Shown: positions 27,776 to 36,877, counted from the stretch's first letter. The stretch: DNA of 64,000 bases from Gammaproteobacteria bacterium (GCA_018828125.1 JAHJWB010000013.1:124001-188000); one strand, 5' to 3'. Made by a program: numbers and translations. The notes: generated by a model not told the origin, from the letters alone.

Positions 27776-27794
27776 ACTGGATTAAAAAACAGTT
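27775..27794. promoter_or_regulatory. LexA operator 2 (SOS box)
   Basis: TACTGGATTAAAAAACAGTT, also CTG-N10-CAG, directly next to operator 1 (one shared base) and 36 bases before the lexA ATG. Two boxes in front of lexA suit tight autoregulation. Confidence 0.88.
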
Positions 27795-27829
27795 GTTCGT
27801 CACTGTAACCGCCTCCACCGGAAACCACC

Positions 27830-28504
27830 ATGCTCGACAACCCCAAACTCACCGCCCGCCAGCAACAGATTCTGGATCTCATCCAGACCGCCATTGCACG
27901 CACCGGTGCGCCCCCTACCCGCGCTGAAATTGCCGCCGAGTTGGGGTTCAAGTCGGCCAATGCCGCCGAAGAGCATTTGCAAGCGCTGGCCCGCAAGGGC
28001 GTGATTGAACTGGTCAGCGGCACTTCGCGGGGTATTCGTCTGCGCAGCGATACCGTGCGCTCCATCAACGCGGCACGCGGCAACCAGTTTCACCTCCCCA
28101 TTCCGGGCTTGTCGCAATTGGTGCTGCCTCTGGTGGGACGCGTCGCAGCGGGCTCGCCCATTCTCGCGCAGGAACATGTCGACCAAACCTACAGCGTGGA
28201 AAACAGCCTATTTCAGCACCGCCCCGATTACCTTCTGAAGGTGCGCGGCATGTCCATGCGCGATGCGGGCATCATGGATGGTGACCTGCTCGCCGTCCAA
28301 TCCACGCGCGAGGCCCGCAACGGCCAAATCATCGTGGCCCGTTTGGGAGACGACGTCACCGTCAAGCGGCTGCGCCGCACCGCAACGGCCATCGAGCTGC
28401 TGCCTGAAAACCCCGACTACCCGGTGATCGTGGTCCAGCCCGGCGAACCTTTTGAAATTGAAGGTCTTGCAGTCGGACTGATCCGCAACACCATGCTGAT
28501 GTAG
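27830..28504 (+). CDS. lexA: LexA repressor
   Basis: A 224-aa SOS repressor. Residues 1-70 form the winged helix with [26 protein letters not shown] and [13 protein letters not shown]. The self-cleavage site is A107-G108 in VAAGSP. The catalytic dyad is S142 in GMSMRDAG and K179 in DVTVKRL. A linker longer than in the Escherichia coli protein (202 aa) accounts for the extra length. Two LexA boxes precede the gene. RecA filaments trigger its self-cleavage and release SOS genes. Confidence 0.97.
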   Translation: MLDNPKLTARQQQILDLIQTAIARTGAPPTRAEIAAELGFKSANAAEEHLQALARKGVIELVSGTSRGIRLRSDTVRSINAARGNQFHLPIPGLSQLVLPLVGRVAAGSPILAQEHVDQTYSVENSLFQHRPDYLLKVRGMSMRDAGIMDGDLLAVQSTREARNGQIIVARLGDDVTVKRLRRTATAIELLPENPDYPVIVVQPGEPFEIEGLAVGLIRNTMLM

Positions 28505-28647
28505 GCGCTTCCCCTCCTTTTTGCTGCACCGCAGGTGGCGGGCGTTTGGCATGTGGATGGTCTCTTACCATTCACAGGCCAGCCCTGCGGTGTTGCTTCG
28601 CCTTGCAATCCTGCCTATGTCCAACCCCCGACCTTCGGAGTTTTCAC

Positions 28648-29175
28648 ATGGGAATTGCTTTGTCCACCCTTTCTGCTTTGCCCGCCCCGCTGCGTACATT
28701 GACCCGCTGGTTGCAGCAGGCGACACGCCTGGAGACAACGGGCTCTCCCCATTGCCACACGCCCCCAACAACCTCTTCCGTCGACACTTTGCAGGGTCGC
28801 GCCGCCCCCCACCGCCACGCAGCCTTGGGTGATGCCACAGCGACGGCGAACCACCGCCCTGCTCTGCCCGCAGACCATCGCCCCTTGCGGGGAAACTGGC
28901 CGTTCAATGTCCGTCCCCCAGCCCCCGCAGCCGAAGTACCGGCTCGGCCGCAGACAGGCGCTACACGATCCTTTCTGCCGCCTTCGTCGCCAGCAAGCCG
29001 CAGGGACACTTTTTTTGCGACGCTCGCCGCGGAGGGGCCTCAACACCGGACGGCCAAAGTGTTGCGAAGAGGGACCGAAGCGGGCGCTGGTCGGCTTGTC
29101 ATTGCGGGCCGTATGGCCGATGTGTGCGCAGAACTGGACCGGATGGCTGCATCTGAGGGATTCAGAACTCAGTAA
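28648..29175 (+). CDS. Hypothetical protein with conserved C-terminal motif
   Basis: A 175-aa protein. The ATG at 28648 has GGAG 8 bases upstream. The N-terminus MGIALSTLSALPAPLRTL is weakly amphipathic. The middle (residues about 35-130) is low complexity, rich in Pro, Ala and Arg, and probably disordered. The last 25 residues (LVIAGRMADVCAELDRMA) look well ordered and helical; similar endings occur in small uncharacterised proteins of this bacterial family, from memory. It follows lexA by 143 bases. The codon use is ordinary in the C-terminal part, which supports a real gene. The function is unknown. Confidence 0.6.
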   Translation: MGIALSTLSALPAPLRTLTRWLQQATRLETTGSPHCHTPPTTSSVDTLQGRAAPHRHAALGDATATANHRPALPADHRPLRGNWPFNVRPPAPAAEVPARPQTGATRSFLPPSSPASRRDTFFATLAAEGPQHRTAKVLRRGTEAGAGRLVIAGRMADVCAELDRMAASEGFRTQ

Positions 29176-29433
29176 GAAGAACGCGGAAAGGCCAGCTGCC
29201 AGGGCTTGGGATGCTTGCTTCAGGCACCGCATCGTCCACAGCTTTGCGTTGCCCATTGACGAAATCTGTTTGCGCGGCTTCGCTGGTGATCTTTCAGTCC
29301 TGAGACATCTGGTCCGTAAGCAAGGTCTGTACAAAGCGAAAATCAACACTCCGTCACCAAAAGCGTGGCATTTTGCGGAGGTGCGGCACCGTCCGAGGCA
29401 GTGCGGCTTTCCTTGCCAAGGCACAATGTCGGG

Positions 29434-30441
29434 ATGAATATCGTGATACTCGACGACTACCAGGACGCAGTGCGCAAACTCCACTGCGCTTCCCGGCTCG
29501 ACGCATATACCGCCAAGGTTTACACCAACACCGTCAAAGGATTGGGCCAGCTGTCTGTGAGGCTCAAGGATGCAGACATCATAGTTTTGGTGAGAGAGCG
29601 TACGCACATCACCCGCCAATTGGTAGAAAAGCTGCCCCGTCTGAAACTCATTGCTCAGACCGGCAAGATTGGTAATCACATTGACGTTGCAGCGTGCACG
29701 GAGCGCGGTATTGCGGTGGCGGAAGGGGTCGGTTCCCCTGTGGCACCCGCTGAGCTGACGTGGGCACTGGTCATGGCGGCTATGCGCAGGTTGCCCCAAT
29801 ACATCTCCAATCTCAAGCATGGCGCCTGGCAACAATCAGGATTGAAGACTGCCTCCATGCCACCCAACTTTGGCCTGGGCAATGTGTTGCGCGGCAAAAC
29901 GCTGGGCATCTGGGGGTATGGCCGCATTGGGCAACTGGTAGCAGGCTATGGACGAGCGTTTGGCATGAACGTACGGGTATGGGGCCGCGAGGCTTCTCGC
30001 GCGCAAGCACTGACCGATGGCTATCAAGCGGCCACAACTCGCGAGGAATTTTTTGCACAGTGCGATGTGATTTCGCTGCACCTTCGGCTAACCGATGAAA
30101 CCCGTGGAATCATCTCGCTGGAAGACTTGTCGTGCATGAAGCCCACATCGCTGCTGGTCAATACTTCCCGTGCGGAATTGATCGAGCCCGACGCACTGAT
30201 TGCAGCGCTTAACCGCGGTCGCCCTGGCATGGCAGCGGTAGACGTGTTTGAAAGCGAACCCATCTTGCAGGGCCATGCCCTACTGCGGCTCGAAAACTGC
30301 ATTTGCACGCCCCACATTGGGTACGTGGAGCAAGACAGCTACGAGCTGTATTTTGGTGCGGCCTTTGACAACGTGATCAACTTCATCAAAGGCACGCCAA
30401 CCAACATCGTGAACCCCGGCTCGCTGCAAGTGCGACGTTAG
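29434..30441 (+). CDS. D-2-hydroxyacid dehydrogenase family protein
   Basis: A 335-aa NAD-dependent dehydrogenase. The Rossmann motif is LGIWGYGRIGQLVAGY. The catalytic residues are R in VNTSRAELI, E in VDVFESEPI and H in CTPHIGYV, as in phosphoglycerate- and lactate-type members. The substrate cannot be read from sequence; it may be a 3-phosphoglycerate- or hydroxypyruvate-like acid. The ATG at 29434 follows CGGG; the upstream in-frame extension lacks similarity to the family. A strong terminator follows, shared with the oppositely oriented transporter gene. Confidence 0.9.
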   Translation: MNIVILDDYQDAVRKLHCASRLDAYTAKVYTNTVKGLGQLSVRLKDADIIVLVRERTHITRQLVEKLPRLKLIAQTGKIGNHIDVAACTERGIAVAEGVGSPVAPAELTWALVMAAMRRLPQYISNLKHGAWQQSGLKTASMPPNFGLGNVLRGKTLGIWGYGRIGQLVAGYGRAFGMNVRVWGREASRAQALTDGYQAATTREEFFAQCDVISLHLRLTDETRGIISLEDLSCMKPTSLLVNTSRAELIEPDALIAALNRGRPGMAAVDVFESEPILQGHALLRLENCICTPHIGYVEQDSYELYFGAAFDNVINFIKGTPTNIVNPGSLQVRR

Positions 30442-30526
30442 GATCTTCGCCGTAGCCTCCGCGCTGTGGACTCGCGCTGCGCCGATAGCCCGAGAAGAGC
30501 TGGAATCTGTACAGGATAAGCACACA

Positions 30527-30554
30527 AAAAAGGCTTCCCAAAGGAAGCCTTTTT
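30527..30554. terminator. Bidirectional terminator between dehydrogenase and livK-like gene
   Basis: AAAAAGGCTTCC, loop CAAA, GGAAGCCTTTTT: a perfect 12-bp stem with A/T runs on both sides. A second perfect hairpin, CAACAGGGCA/TGCCCTGTTG (30563-30588), lies just after it on the plus strand. Confidence 0.92.
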
Positions 30555-30606
30555 GGCATCTGCAACAGGGCACCGGAGTGCCCTGTTGAGTGAGTGAACC
30601 GCTCTA

Positions 30607-31734
30607 TTACAGAGGCGTCTTCTTGCCGTCCTTGTAGTTGTACAAGGTGATGGAAGGATTCTTCATTTCGCCGTTGGGTTCGAAGGCGATAGTGGAAGTC
30701 ACGCCTTTGAAGCTGGACTTTGCCAGTTCGTTCACATACACCTTGGGGTCCACCGAGTTGGCGCGCTTCATGGCATCTACCAACAAGTACGTAGCGTCGT
30801 AGGTGTAAGGGCTGTAAACCTGGAACTGGTTAGGGTACTTGGCGTCGTACTTGGCCTTCCAGGCCGTACCGCCAGGCATCTTGGCCAGCGAAGAACCGCC
30901 TTCAGCGCAGATCACGTTGCCCAGGGTCTTGGCACCGGCAGCCAGCTTGGCGACTTCGGACGTGCAGACGCCGTCACCACCGAAGTACTTGACGTTGGCC
31001 ATGCCCAGCTGTTCCATCTGGCGCAGCATAGGACCAGCCTGGGGGTCCATACCGCCGTAGAACACAGCGTCAGGGTTCTTGGACTTGATGGCGGTCAGAA
31101 TGGCCATGAAGTCGGTGGCCTTGTCGGTCGTGAACTGCTCATCCACCACCTTCATGCCCTTGGCGATAGCCGTCTTCTTGAACACGTCTGCCACGCCTTG
31201 GCCATAAGCGGTACGGTCATCGATGATGGCAACAGTCTTGAGCTTCAGCGTGTCCACAGCGTAAAACGCCAGACCAGCGCCCAGGGCGTTGTCGTTGGCG
31301 ATGATACGGAAGGTGGTCTTGTAGCCGGGCTTCGTCAGGTTGGGGTTGGTCGCAGCGCCAGTCACCATTGGAATACCGCAGTCGTTGTAGACCTTGGAAG
31401 CGGGAATGGTGGTACCGGAGTTGAGGTGACCGACAACGCCTGCGACTTTGGAGTCACACAGCTTCTGTGCGGCCGCTGTGCCCTGTTTTGGGTCAGCTGC
31501 ATCATCTTCGGCTTGCAGCTCGAACTTGATCTTCTTGCCACCAATGGTGATGCCTTGAGCGTTCAGCTCTTCAATGGCCATGCGGGCGCCATTTTCGTTG
31601 TCCTTGCCGTAGTGGGCTTGGGCGCCGGAAACCGGAGCCACGTGGCCGATCTTGACCACCTGCTCTTGTGCAGAGGCCACACCAGCAGCAGCCGCGATAG
31701 CAGCAACCACGGTCAGTTTCAACTTCAATTGCAT
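30607..31734 (-). CDS. Branched-chain amino acid ABC transporter substrate-binding protein
   Basis: A 375-aa periplasmic protein of the LivJ/LivK type. The signal peptide MQLKLKLTVVAAIAAAAG ends at VASAQ. The mature protein starts VKIGHVAPVSGAQAHYGKD and has GAATNPNLTKPGYKTTFR, both hallmarks of Leu/Ile/Val-binding proteins. The start at 31734 is preceded by GGAG. No permease or ATPase gene is adjacent, so the transporter is completed elsewhere. It could import valine for the mmsA/mmsB pathway at the other end of the window, but that is only a suggestion. Two hairpins follow the stop. Confidence 0.92.
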   Translation of the reverse strand: MQLKLKLTVVAAIAAAAGVASAQEQVVKIGHVAPVSGAQAHYGKDNENGARMAIEELNAQGITIGGKKIKFELQAEDDAADPKQGTAAAQKLCDSKVAGVVGHLNSGTTIPASKVYNDCGIPMVTGAATNPNLTKPGYKTTFRIIANDNALGAGLAFYAVDTLKLKTVAIIDDRTAYGQGVADVFKKTAIAKGMKVVDEQFTTDKATDFMAILTAIKSKNPDAVFYGGMDPQAGPMLRQMEQLGMANVKYFGGDGVCTSEVAKLAAGAKTLGNVICAEGGSSLAKMPGGTAWKAKYDAKYPNQFQVYSPYTYDATYLLVDAMKRANSVDPKVYVNELAKSSFKGVTSTIAFEPNGEMKNPSITLYNYKDGKKTPL

Positions 31735-31864
31735 ATCAATCTCCAGTAAAGATAAACGCTGAGAATATTCTTGTGTCTCAACGCAGGCGAACATATCGCA
31801 ATTTACGGGCCAGATCATTAGGGAACACGATTAAACGAGAGAGAAACCACAGGGGAATACCCTG

Positions 31865-32623
31865 TCATCCCTTTGAAGCAGAAGGGGCGCCGCTCGCCAA
31901 CTCATCGGCCACAGCCTCGTAAACTGCATGCCGAACCACGGATTCGATCTCTTCCCGCAAACGCGGAAGCACCGATCGGGTTTGCTCTTGCACCACTGTG
32001 GCGATCGCTTCGCGCAAGCGCTGGTCAAGCACCACATCCACGCGCTGCATCACCCTGTGCACCATGTACTCTTCCATGCCCTCAGGCATGGGGCGAGCGA
32101 CTGGCGTGACGACGGGAATGCCGCTGGGAGCAGTTTGGGCAAGCGTTGGCTCTGAGCGAGGACCAACGCCTGAGTCGGGCCGAGACGCCAATACAGGGGG
32201 AGACGCTGGCATAGACGGTACCAACGTCGGTGGGTGTGTTACTGCGGGTGCAAATGCGGGCGCAGGCGTTGCAACAGATCTTGGAGTTGATGCCGCCGTC
32301 GGCCTCGGTGTCGCAGCAATAGCAGGCCGCGCTACCAGAGGCGGAGGCGATGACAGATTGGGCCGCGGCACGACCGGTGTGGCCGCGGGTGTCGGCCGCA
32401 CAACAGGGGACACTGCAGGTGACGGGCGGGCCACTGCCGGGGGAGCAGGCGATGCTGCGGGCGAGGAAGACACCCGCGCAGCCGCTGGTGGCGACATCAC
32501 CGTCGTACGCAAAGTCTCTGTTGCGCCCGGATTACCGGGACTGACGCGAGTGACGTCCGGTGTCTGCACCACTTCGGTGAGAGTGGGCACAAAACGCGGG
32601 GGGGTTCGAGGAGGCTGCGACAT
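31865..32623 (-). CDS. Pro/Ala-rich protein with C-terminal amphipathic helix
   Basis: A 252-aa protein. Residues about 1-190 are a Pro/Ala/Val/Thr-rich low-complexity stretch. The C-terminus (about 200-245) is helical: HRVMQRVDVVLDQRLREAI, then RSVLPRLREEIESVVRHAV. The layout (disordered Pro-rich body plus C-terminal helical oligomerisation region) recalls PopZ-type polar organisers and the DUF2486 family that adjoins holC in Burkholderiales, but I cannot confirm either. The start overlaps the holC stop by one base (TGATG), so it is translationally coupled. The function is unknown. Confidence 0.65.
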   Translation of the reverse strand: MSQPPRTPPRFVPTLTEVVQTPDVTRVSPGNPGATETLRTTVMSPPAAARVSSSPAASPAPPAVARPSPAVSPVVRPTPAATPVVPRPNLSSPPPLVARPAIAATPRPTAASTPRSVATPAPAFAPAVTHPPTLVPSMPASPPVLASRPDSGVGPRSEPTLAQTAPSGIPVVTPVARPMPEGMEEYMVHRVMQRVDVVLDQRLREAIATVVQEQTRSVLPRLREEIESVVRHAVYEAVADELASGAPSASKG

Positions 32624-33057
32624 CAGTTCGCTTTCAGCACCAGATCGTGACGCGTGATGGCATATCCGCGAGATGCATAGTGTTTCCACCGGACCCGAGC
32701 AGCACTGCGATCGGTCTCATCGTGTGCGCTCACCACTTCGACCAATCGGTCAAACCGGCCGAACCCTTCAGGAACAGCTGCATTCAGGTTCAACAGGACC
32801 TCGTGGTGCGGAGACCGGCGCGCATCCTCCGCCAGCAACACCGGCGATACGTGGATCATTTCCTCGTCTGCGTTGTCACGGCAATGGGCCACAAAATCTT
32901 GTGGCGCCAGGGTCCAGAGCATTCGGTCCAAGGCCTCCAGCGTGTCGGCGGGTCCAGCAATCACCAGCCGAGCTCCGCTGCGCTGTACCTTGCGGGCAAA
33001 GCGGCAGGCGTAGGCCAGCTTGTCTGGCGCGTTGAAGTGAAAAGCGACCTCAGTCAT
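32623..33057 (-). CDS. holC: DNA polymerase III subunit chi
   Basis: A 144-aa protein. The opening MTEVAFHFNAPDKLAYACRF, then ARKVQRSGARLVIAG, and LWTLAPQDFVAHC match HolC. Chi binds psi and single-strand binding protein and links the clamp loader to SSB-coated DNA. The start at 33057 is chosen over an upstream in-frame ATG because it gives the family N-terminus. pepA is 27 bases upstream and transcribed in the same direction, an arrangement known in many Gram-negatives. Confidence 0.92.
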   Translation of the reverse strand: MTEVAFHFNAPDKLAYACRFARKVQRSGARLVIAGPADTLEALDRMLWTLAPQDFVAHCRDNADEEMIHVSPVLLAEDARRSPHHEVLLNLNAAVPEGFGRFDRLVEVVSAHDETDRSAARVRWKHYASRGYAITRHDLVLKAN

Positions 33058-33084
33058 GTGGGTGGGCCCCCGACACAATGGCGT

Positions 33085-34587
33085 TCAAACAGCCTTGGCC
33101 CGTGGGGAGCGTTTTGCTGCCGGCTTGACGGCAGGGCGCGACACGGGTGCTTGGGCCTGATTCAGGAGGTACTGCACCAGAAGCCCCACAGGGCGACCGG
33201 TAGAGCCCTTGGCCGCTCCTCCTTTCCAGGCCGTACCCGCAATGTCCAGATGGGCCCATGGCATGTCACCCACAAACTTCTGTAAAAACTTGGCTGCTGT
33301 GATCGAGCCGCCCGCGCGCCCCGCCACGTTACCCATGTCCGCAAAATTACTCTTGAGGCCGTCGGCATAGTCATCGTCCAGCGGCATGCGCCAGCAGAGA
33401 TCCTCTGCTTCATTGCCAGCGTCTTGCAGTGCCGAAGCGAGTGCATCGTTGTTGGCAAACAGTCCGCTGCGCACGCCACCGAGGGCGATCACGCAGGCTC
33501 CGGTCAGGGTGGCAATGTCCACCACCGCCGCAGGCTTGAATCGGGCTGCGTAGGTCAATGCGTCGCACAGGACCAGGCGGCCTTCCGCATCGGTGTTGAG
33601 AATTTCGATGGTCTGGCCGCTCATGCTGGTCACAACGTCGCCCGGTTTCACCGCGCGACCATCGGGCATGTTTTCGCATGCGGGGATCAATCCCACCACA
33701 TTGATGGCCGGTTGCAATTCACCCAAGGCGCGGAACACACCCAGCACGCTGGCGGCACCGCACATGTCGAATTTCATTTCGTCCATCTCGGGCGCAGGTT
33801 TGATGGAGATGCCCCCGGTATCAAACGTGATGCCTTTGCCGACGAGCACCACGGGCGCTTTGTCCTTGGCAGCGCCGTTGTAGCGCAGTTCGATAAAACG
33901 CAGGGGCTCCTCCGAGCCACGCGCCACGGCCAGAAACGCGCCCATTTTCAGCCGCGCCACTTCGGCTGGGCCCAGTACCTTGCACTGAACCCGCGGCAGC
34001 TTGGCCAACGTCTTGGCGGCATTGGCCAACAAAGTGGGCGTAGCGTGGTTCGCTGGGCGATTGCCCCACTCGCGTGCAAACTCGACCCCTGCGACCAATG
34101 CAACTCCGCTGTCAAAGCCTTCGCGCGCGTCGGCTGCGTTGGGAACGCCCACCACACAACGATTCAGACCACGGGCCTCCACCTTCGACTTGGTGCTGGT
34201 GTACACATAGCTGGCCTCCGCCACTGCCTGCACCACCGCGCATACGGCAGCCGGCTTGGCGGCTCCGGCAACACATACAACCACACGTTTGGTCTGTGGC
34301 GCCCTGACCGCCGCCCCCACTGCCAGCACTGCTTGGCGCGCTGCGCGTGCTGAACCGTCGCCAGACCCCACCAGCACCACCCGGCGGGCCGCTATAGCGG
34401 GCGCTTGGTACATCTGCAGATGTTTACCCGCTTTTACAGAAAGATCTCCGTTTTTGAGCGCCAGCGCGGCCAATGCCGACAACGCATCCTGCCCGGGCTT
34501 GAAGCCCTCCGGAATCAATGCGACCAAAAGGTCACATTTTTCGGAGGCCGCCGCAGCCAGTTCAAGGGTCTTGAGATCAAAGTTCAT
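33085..34587 (-). CDS. pepA: Leucyl aminopeptidase
   Basis: A 500-aa M17 zinc/manganese aminopeptidase that trims N-terminal residues from peptides in the cytoplasm. The family signature NTDAEGRLVL is present, with VGKGITFDTGGISIKP and KFDMCGAASVLG around the metal site. The start at 34587 (MNFDLKTLELA) gives a normal length. The C-terminal end carries a basic tail (AAKRSPRAKAV) not needed for catalysis. In some bacteria PepA also acts as a DNA-binding protein in recombination and repression; the palindrome beside its own promoter is therefore notable. It is divergent from lptFG and precedes holC. Confidence 0.95.
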   Translation of the reverse strand: MNFDLKTLELAAAASEKCDLLVALIPEGFKPGQDALSALAALALKNGDLSVKAGKHLQMYQAPAIAARRVVLVGSGDGSARAARQAVLAVGAAVRAPQTKRVVVCVAGAAKPAAVCAVVQAVAEASYVYTSTKSKVEARGLNRCVVGVPNAADAREGFDSGVALVAGVEFAREWGNRPANHATPTLLANAAKTLAKLPRVQCKVLGPAEVARLKMGAFLAVARGSEEPLRFIELRYNGAAKDKAPVVLVGKGITFDTGGISIKPAPEMDEMKFDMCGAASVLGVFRALGELQPAINVVGLIPACENMPDGRAVKPGDVVTSMSGQTIEILNTDAEGRLVLCDALTYAARFKPAAVVDIATLTGACVIALGGVRSGLFANNDALASALQDAGNEAEDLCWRMPLDDDYADGLKSNFADMGNVAGRAGGSITAAKFLQKFVGDMPWAHLDIAGTAWKGGAAKGSTGRPVGLLVQYLLNQAQAPVSRPAVKPAAKRSPRAKAV

Positions 34588-34605
34588 AATCGGTGTTTTC
34601 CTTTT

Positions 34606-34654
34606 GAGCGTGCTATGCACTTTCACAGTGCACTCAAAAGTGCATAGCAAGCTC
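34606..34654. promoter_or_regulatory. Large palindrome between pepA and lptF
   Basis: GAGCGTGCTATGCACTTT (34606-34623) and AAAGTGCATAGCAAGCTC (34637-34654) are an 18-bp inverted repeat with one mismatch. The 13-base centre contains the palindrome AGTGCACT. It lies in the 74-bp gap between two divergent genes and ends 7 bases before the lptF ATG. It may be an operator or an RNA hairpin. Confidence 0.75.
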
Positions 34655-34661
34655 TTAGCCA

Positions 34662-35774
34662 ATGTTATTCGATTCATCCATCCGCAAAGAGCTGGCCCGC
34701 AGCTTTGGCGCGACGCTCGTGGTGCTGGTGACCGTGGTCATGACCATGATGCTCATCCGCACCTTGGGTCAGGCATCCAAAGGCAGCGTCAGCCCTTCTG
34801 ACGTCATGCTGGTCATGGGTTTCACCGTGCTCGGGCAGTTGCCCACCATTCTCAGCCTTAGTCTCTTCATCGCCGTGGTCGGCACCCTGTCGCGCATGTA
34901 CCGCGACAGCGAGATGGTCATCTGGTTCGCCAGCGGGCGCGGCCTCATCAGCCTGCTCAAGCCCCTGGTGCGTTTTGCCTGGCCTGTGATGGCGGTCATC
35001 GCAGTGCTGTCGCTGCTGGTGTGGCCTTGGGCCAACTCGCAGATTCAAGAACTCAAGACCCAATACGAGCAGCGCAGCGACATCGACCGCATAGCGCCTG
35101 GAGAATTTCAAGAGTCCAGTAACGGTAGCCGGGTGTTCTTTATCGACAAAGACAGCCCCGACACTCAGTCCGGGAACAACGTCTTCATTGCGGCCACCGA
35201 CGGCATGCGCGAGTCCGTGACCTCGGCACGCAGCGCCCGGCTCGAAACCAAGAACGGCGAACGGCTGGCATTGCTAAGCGACGGGCAGCGACTGGAGACC
35301 TCGCGCGACAAGCCTGGCGTCAAGATCAGCGAGTTTGTCGAATACGGCACCCGTATTGGATCTGCTCCCACGGGCTCGGCGGAAGAGCTGTCCGTCAAGA
35401 CCCGGGCCACCCACGAACTCCTGATGCAACCCCTCCCAGCCTACCGAGCAGAACTCGGCTGGCGACTGGGACTGGCGTTCGCGGCCCTCAACTTTGTCGT
35501 GCTGGGACTGGCCGTGGCCAGCGTCAACCCACGCGCCGCGCGCAGCAGCGGGCTGGTGTTTGCGCTTTTCGGGTTCATCGTTTACTACAACCTGATGACC
35601 TTGGGACAAAGTTGGGTGGGCGCTGGCCGCCTGGGATTGGTCAGCTTCATGGTGCTGTTGCATGGGGGCATGATGCTGATGTCGCTGCTCGTTCTGGCTG
35701 CCCGGCACAACCAATGGACCGTGGCACGCCTGTGGCAGTTCAGGTCCGCCCGCCAGCCCCGGAGCCCCGCATGA
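34662..35774 (+). CDS. lptF: Lipopolysaccharide export permease LptF
   Basis: A 370-aa inner-membrane subunit of the LptB2FGC complex that pulls LPS out of the inner membrane. Transmembrane helices lie at about 15-37, 50-75, 95-122 and, after a large periplasmic beta-jellyroll domain (about 130-270), at about 273-365. The opening LFDSSIRKELARSFGAT is typical of LptF. The ribosome site is poor and the large hairpin ends 7 bases before the ATG, so translation could be controlled. It overlaps lptG by 4 bases. Confidence 0.94.
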   Translation: MLFDSSIRKELARSFGATLVVLVTVVMTMMLIRTLGQASKGSVSPSDVMLVMGFTVLGQLPTILSLSLFIAVVGTLSRMYRDSEMVIWFASGRGLISLLKPLVRFAWPVMAVIAVLSLLVWPWANSQIQELKTQYEQRSDIDRIAPGEFQESSNGSRVFFIDKDSPDTQSGNNVFIAATDGMRESVTSARSARLETKNGERLALLSDGQRLETSRDKPGVKISEFVEYGTRIGSAPTGSAEELSVKTRATHELLMQPLPAYRAELGWRLGLAFAALNFVVLGLAVASVNPRAARSSGLVFALFGFIVYYNLMTLGQSWVGAGRLGLVSFMVLLHGGMMLMSLLVLAARHNQWTVARLWQFRSARQPRSPA

Positions 35775-36877
35775 AAACCATTCGCCGCCTGATTCACCGC
35801 GAGGCATTGTTCGCCGTCAGCTTCGTCACCGCTGGTTTTCTGGCCCTGTTTTTCTTTTTTGATCTGGTGGATGAACTGCGGTGGGTTGGCCGCACTGGCG
35901 CTGATGGTTACCAGCTGTCGCACGCGTTCCTCTTCGTGGTGCTCAGCATTCCGAGCCACCTCTACGAATTGCTCCCCATCACCGTGCTCATCGGCACCAT
36001 TTTTGTGATGGCGCGACTGGCGCAAAGCTCCGAGTTCACCATCATGCGCACCAGCGGCATGGGCCCGTGGCGCGCGCTGCGCACACTGCTCACACTGGGC
36101 GGTTTTTTTGTGTTGCTGACCTTTGCCATTGGGGACTACGTCGCCCCCTGGACAGACCGCGCCGCCCAACTGGTCAAGGTACGCTACCTCGGCCGCTTGA
36201 CAACCGGTGCCACGGGGGCCTGGCTCAAAGAGCGGCAAGAAGACCGCTCTTACGCCGTCAATGTCCGCGCCCTTACCCCCGATGGCGGCATGCTGGACGT
36301 GCGCGTCTTCGAGTTCGACGCCAAGGGGCGACTCGCCTCACAGACGCGGGCGGCGAAGGGCGAGTTTGGGACGGACGGCGCTTGGGAGCTGGAAACCGTG
36401 CAGCGCAGCCGGTTCGAACAACGCAGCACTGAGGAAGCACGGGTGGAACACCTGGACGCTCCCACGCTGCAGTGGCCCACCCGCATCAGTGCCGACATGG
36501 TGGCCGCATCGCTGCTCAAGCCTGACCGCATGGCCACCATTGACTTGTTCCAGTACATCATGCATCTGGACGCCAACGGCCAGTCGTCTCAGCGCTACGA
36601 GATCGAGTTCTGGCGCAAGGTGTTCTACCCCCTCAGTTGCCTGGTGATGGTAGTGCTGGCCTTGCCCTTTGCGTACTTGCATTTCCGATCCGGCGGTATT
36701 GCGGGCTACGTGTTTGGAGGTGTGATGGCGGGCATCAGCTTCTTCCTGCTCAACAACGTGTTTGGCTACGCAGGCAACCTGCAAAACTGGTCACCATGGC
36801 TCACCGCAGCAGCGCCGGGACTCATCTATTCGGTATTGTCATTGGCGGCCTTTGGCTGGCTGGTGCTTCGGCGGTAG
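35771..36877 (+). CDS. lptG: Lipopolysaccharide export permease LptG
   Basis: A 368-aa partner of LptF. The opening MKTIRRLIHREALFAV and the helix LALFFFFDLVDEL are characteristic of LptG. Helices also lie at about 62-82 and 100-123; three more lie at the C-terminus (about 285-368). A periplasmic domain is between them. The ATG overlaps the lptF stop by 4 bases. With LptF and LptB it powers LPS transport to LptC and LptA. Confidence 0.94.
   Translation: MKTIRRLIHREALFAVSFVTAGFLALFFFFDLVDELRWVGRTGADGYQLSHAFLFVVLSIPSHLYELLPITVLIGTIFVMARLAQSSEFTIMRTSGMGPWRALRTLLTLGGFFVLLTFAIGDYVAPWTDRAAQLVKVRYLGRLTTGATGAWLKERQEDRSYAVNVRALTPDGGMLDVRVFEFDAKGRLASQTRAAKGEFGTDGAWELETVQRSRFEQRSTEEARVEHLDAPTLQWPTRISADMVAASLLKPDRMATIDLFQYIMHLDANGQSSQRYEIEFWRKVFYPLSCLVMVVLALPFAYLHFRSGGIAGYVFGGVMAGISFFLLNNVFGYAGNLQNWSPWLTAAAPGLIYSVLSLAAFGWLVLRR

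Noticed and set aside
28615..29835. Long minus-strand frame (406 codons) across the gap after lexA
   Set aside because: It overlaps two better-supported plus-strand genes and shows no domain.
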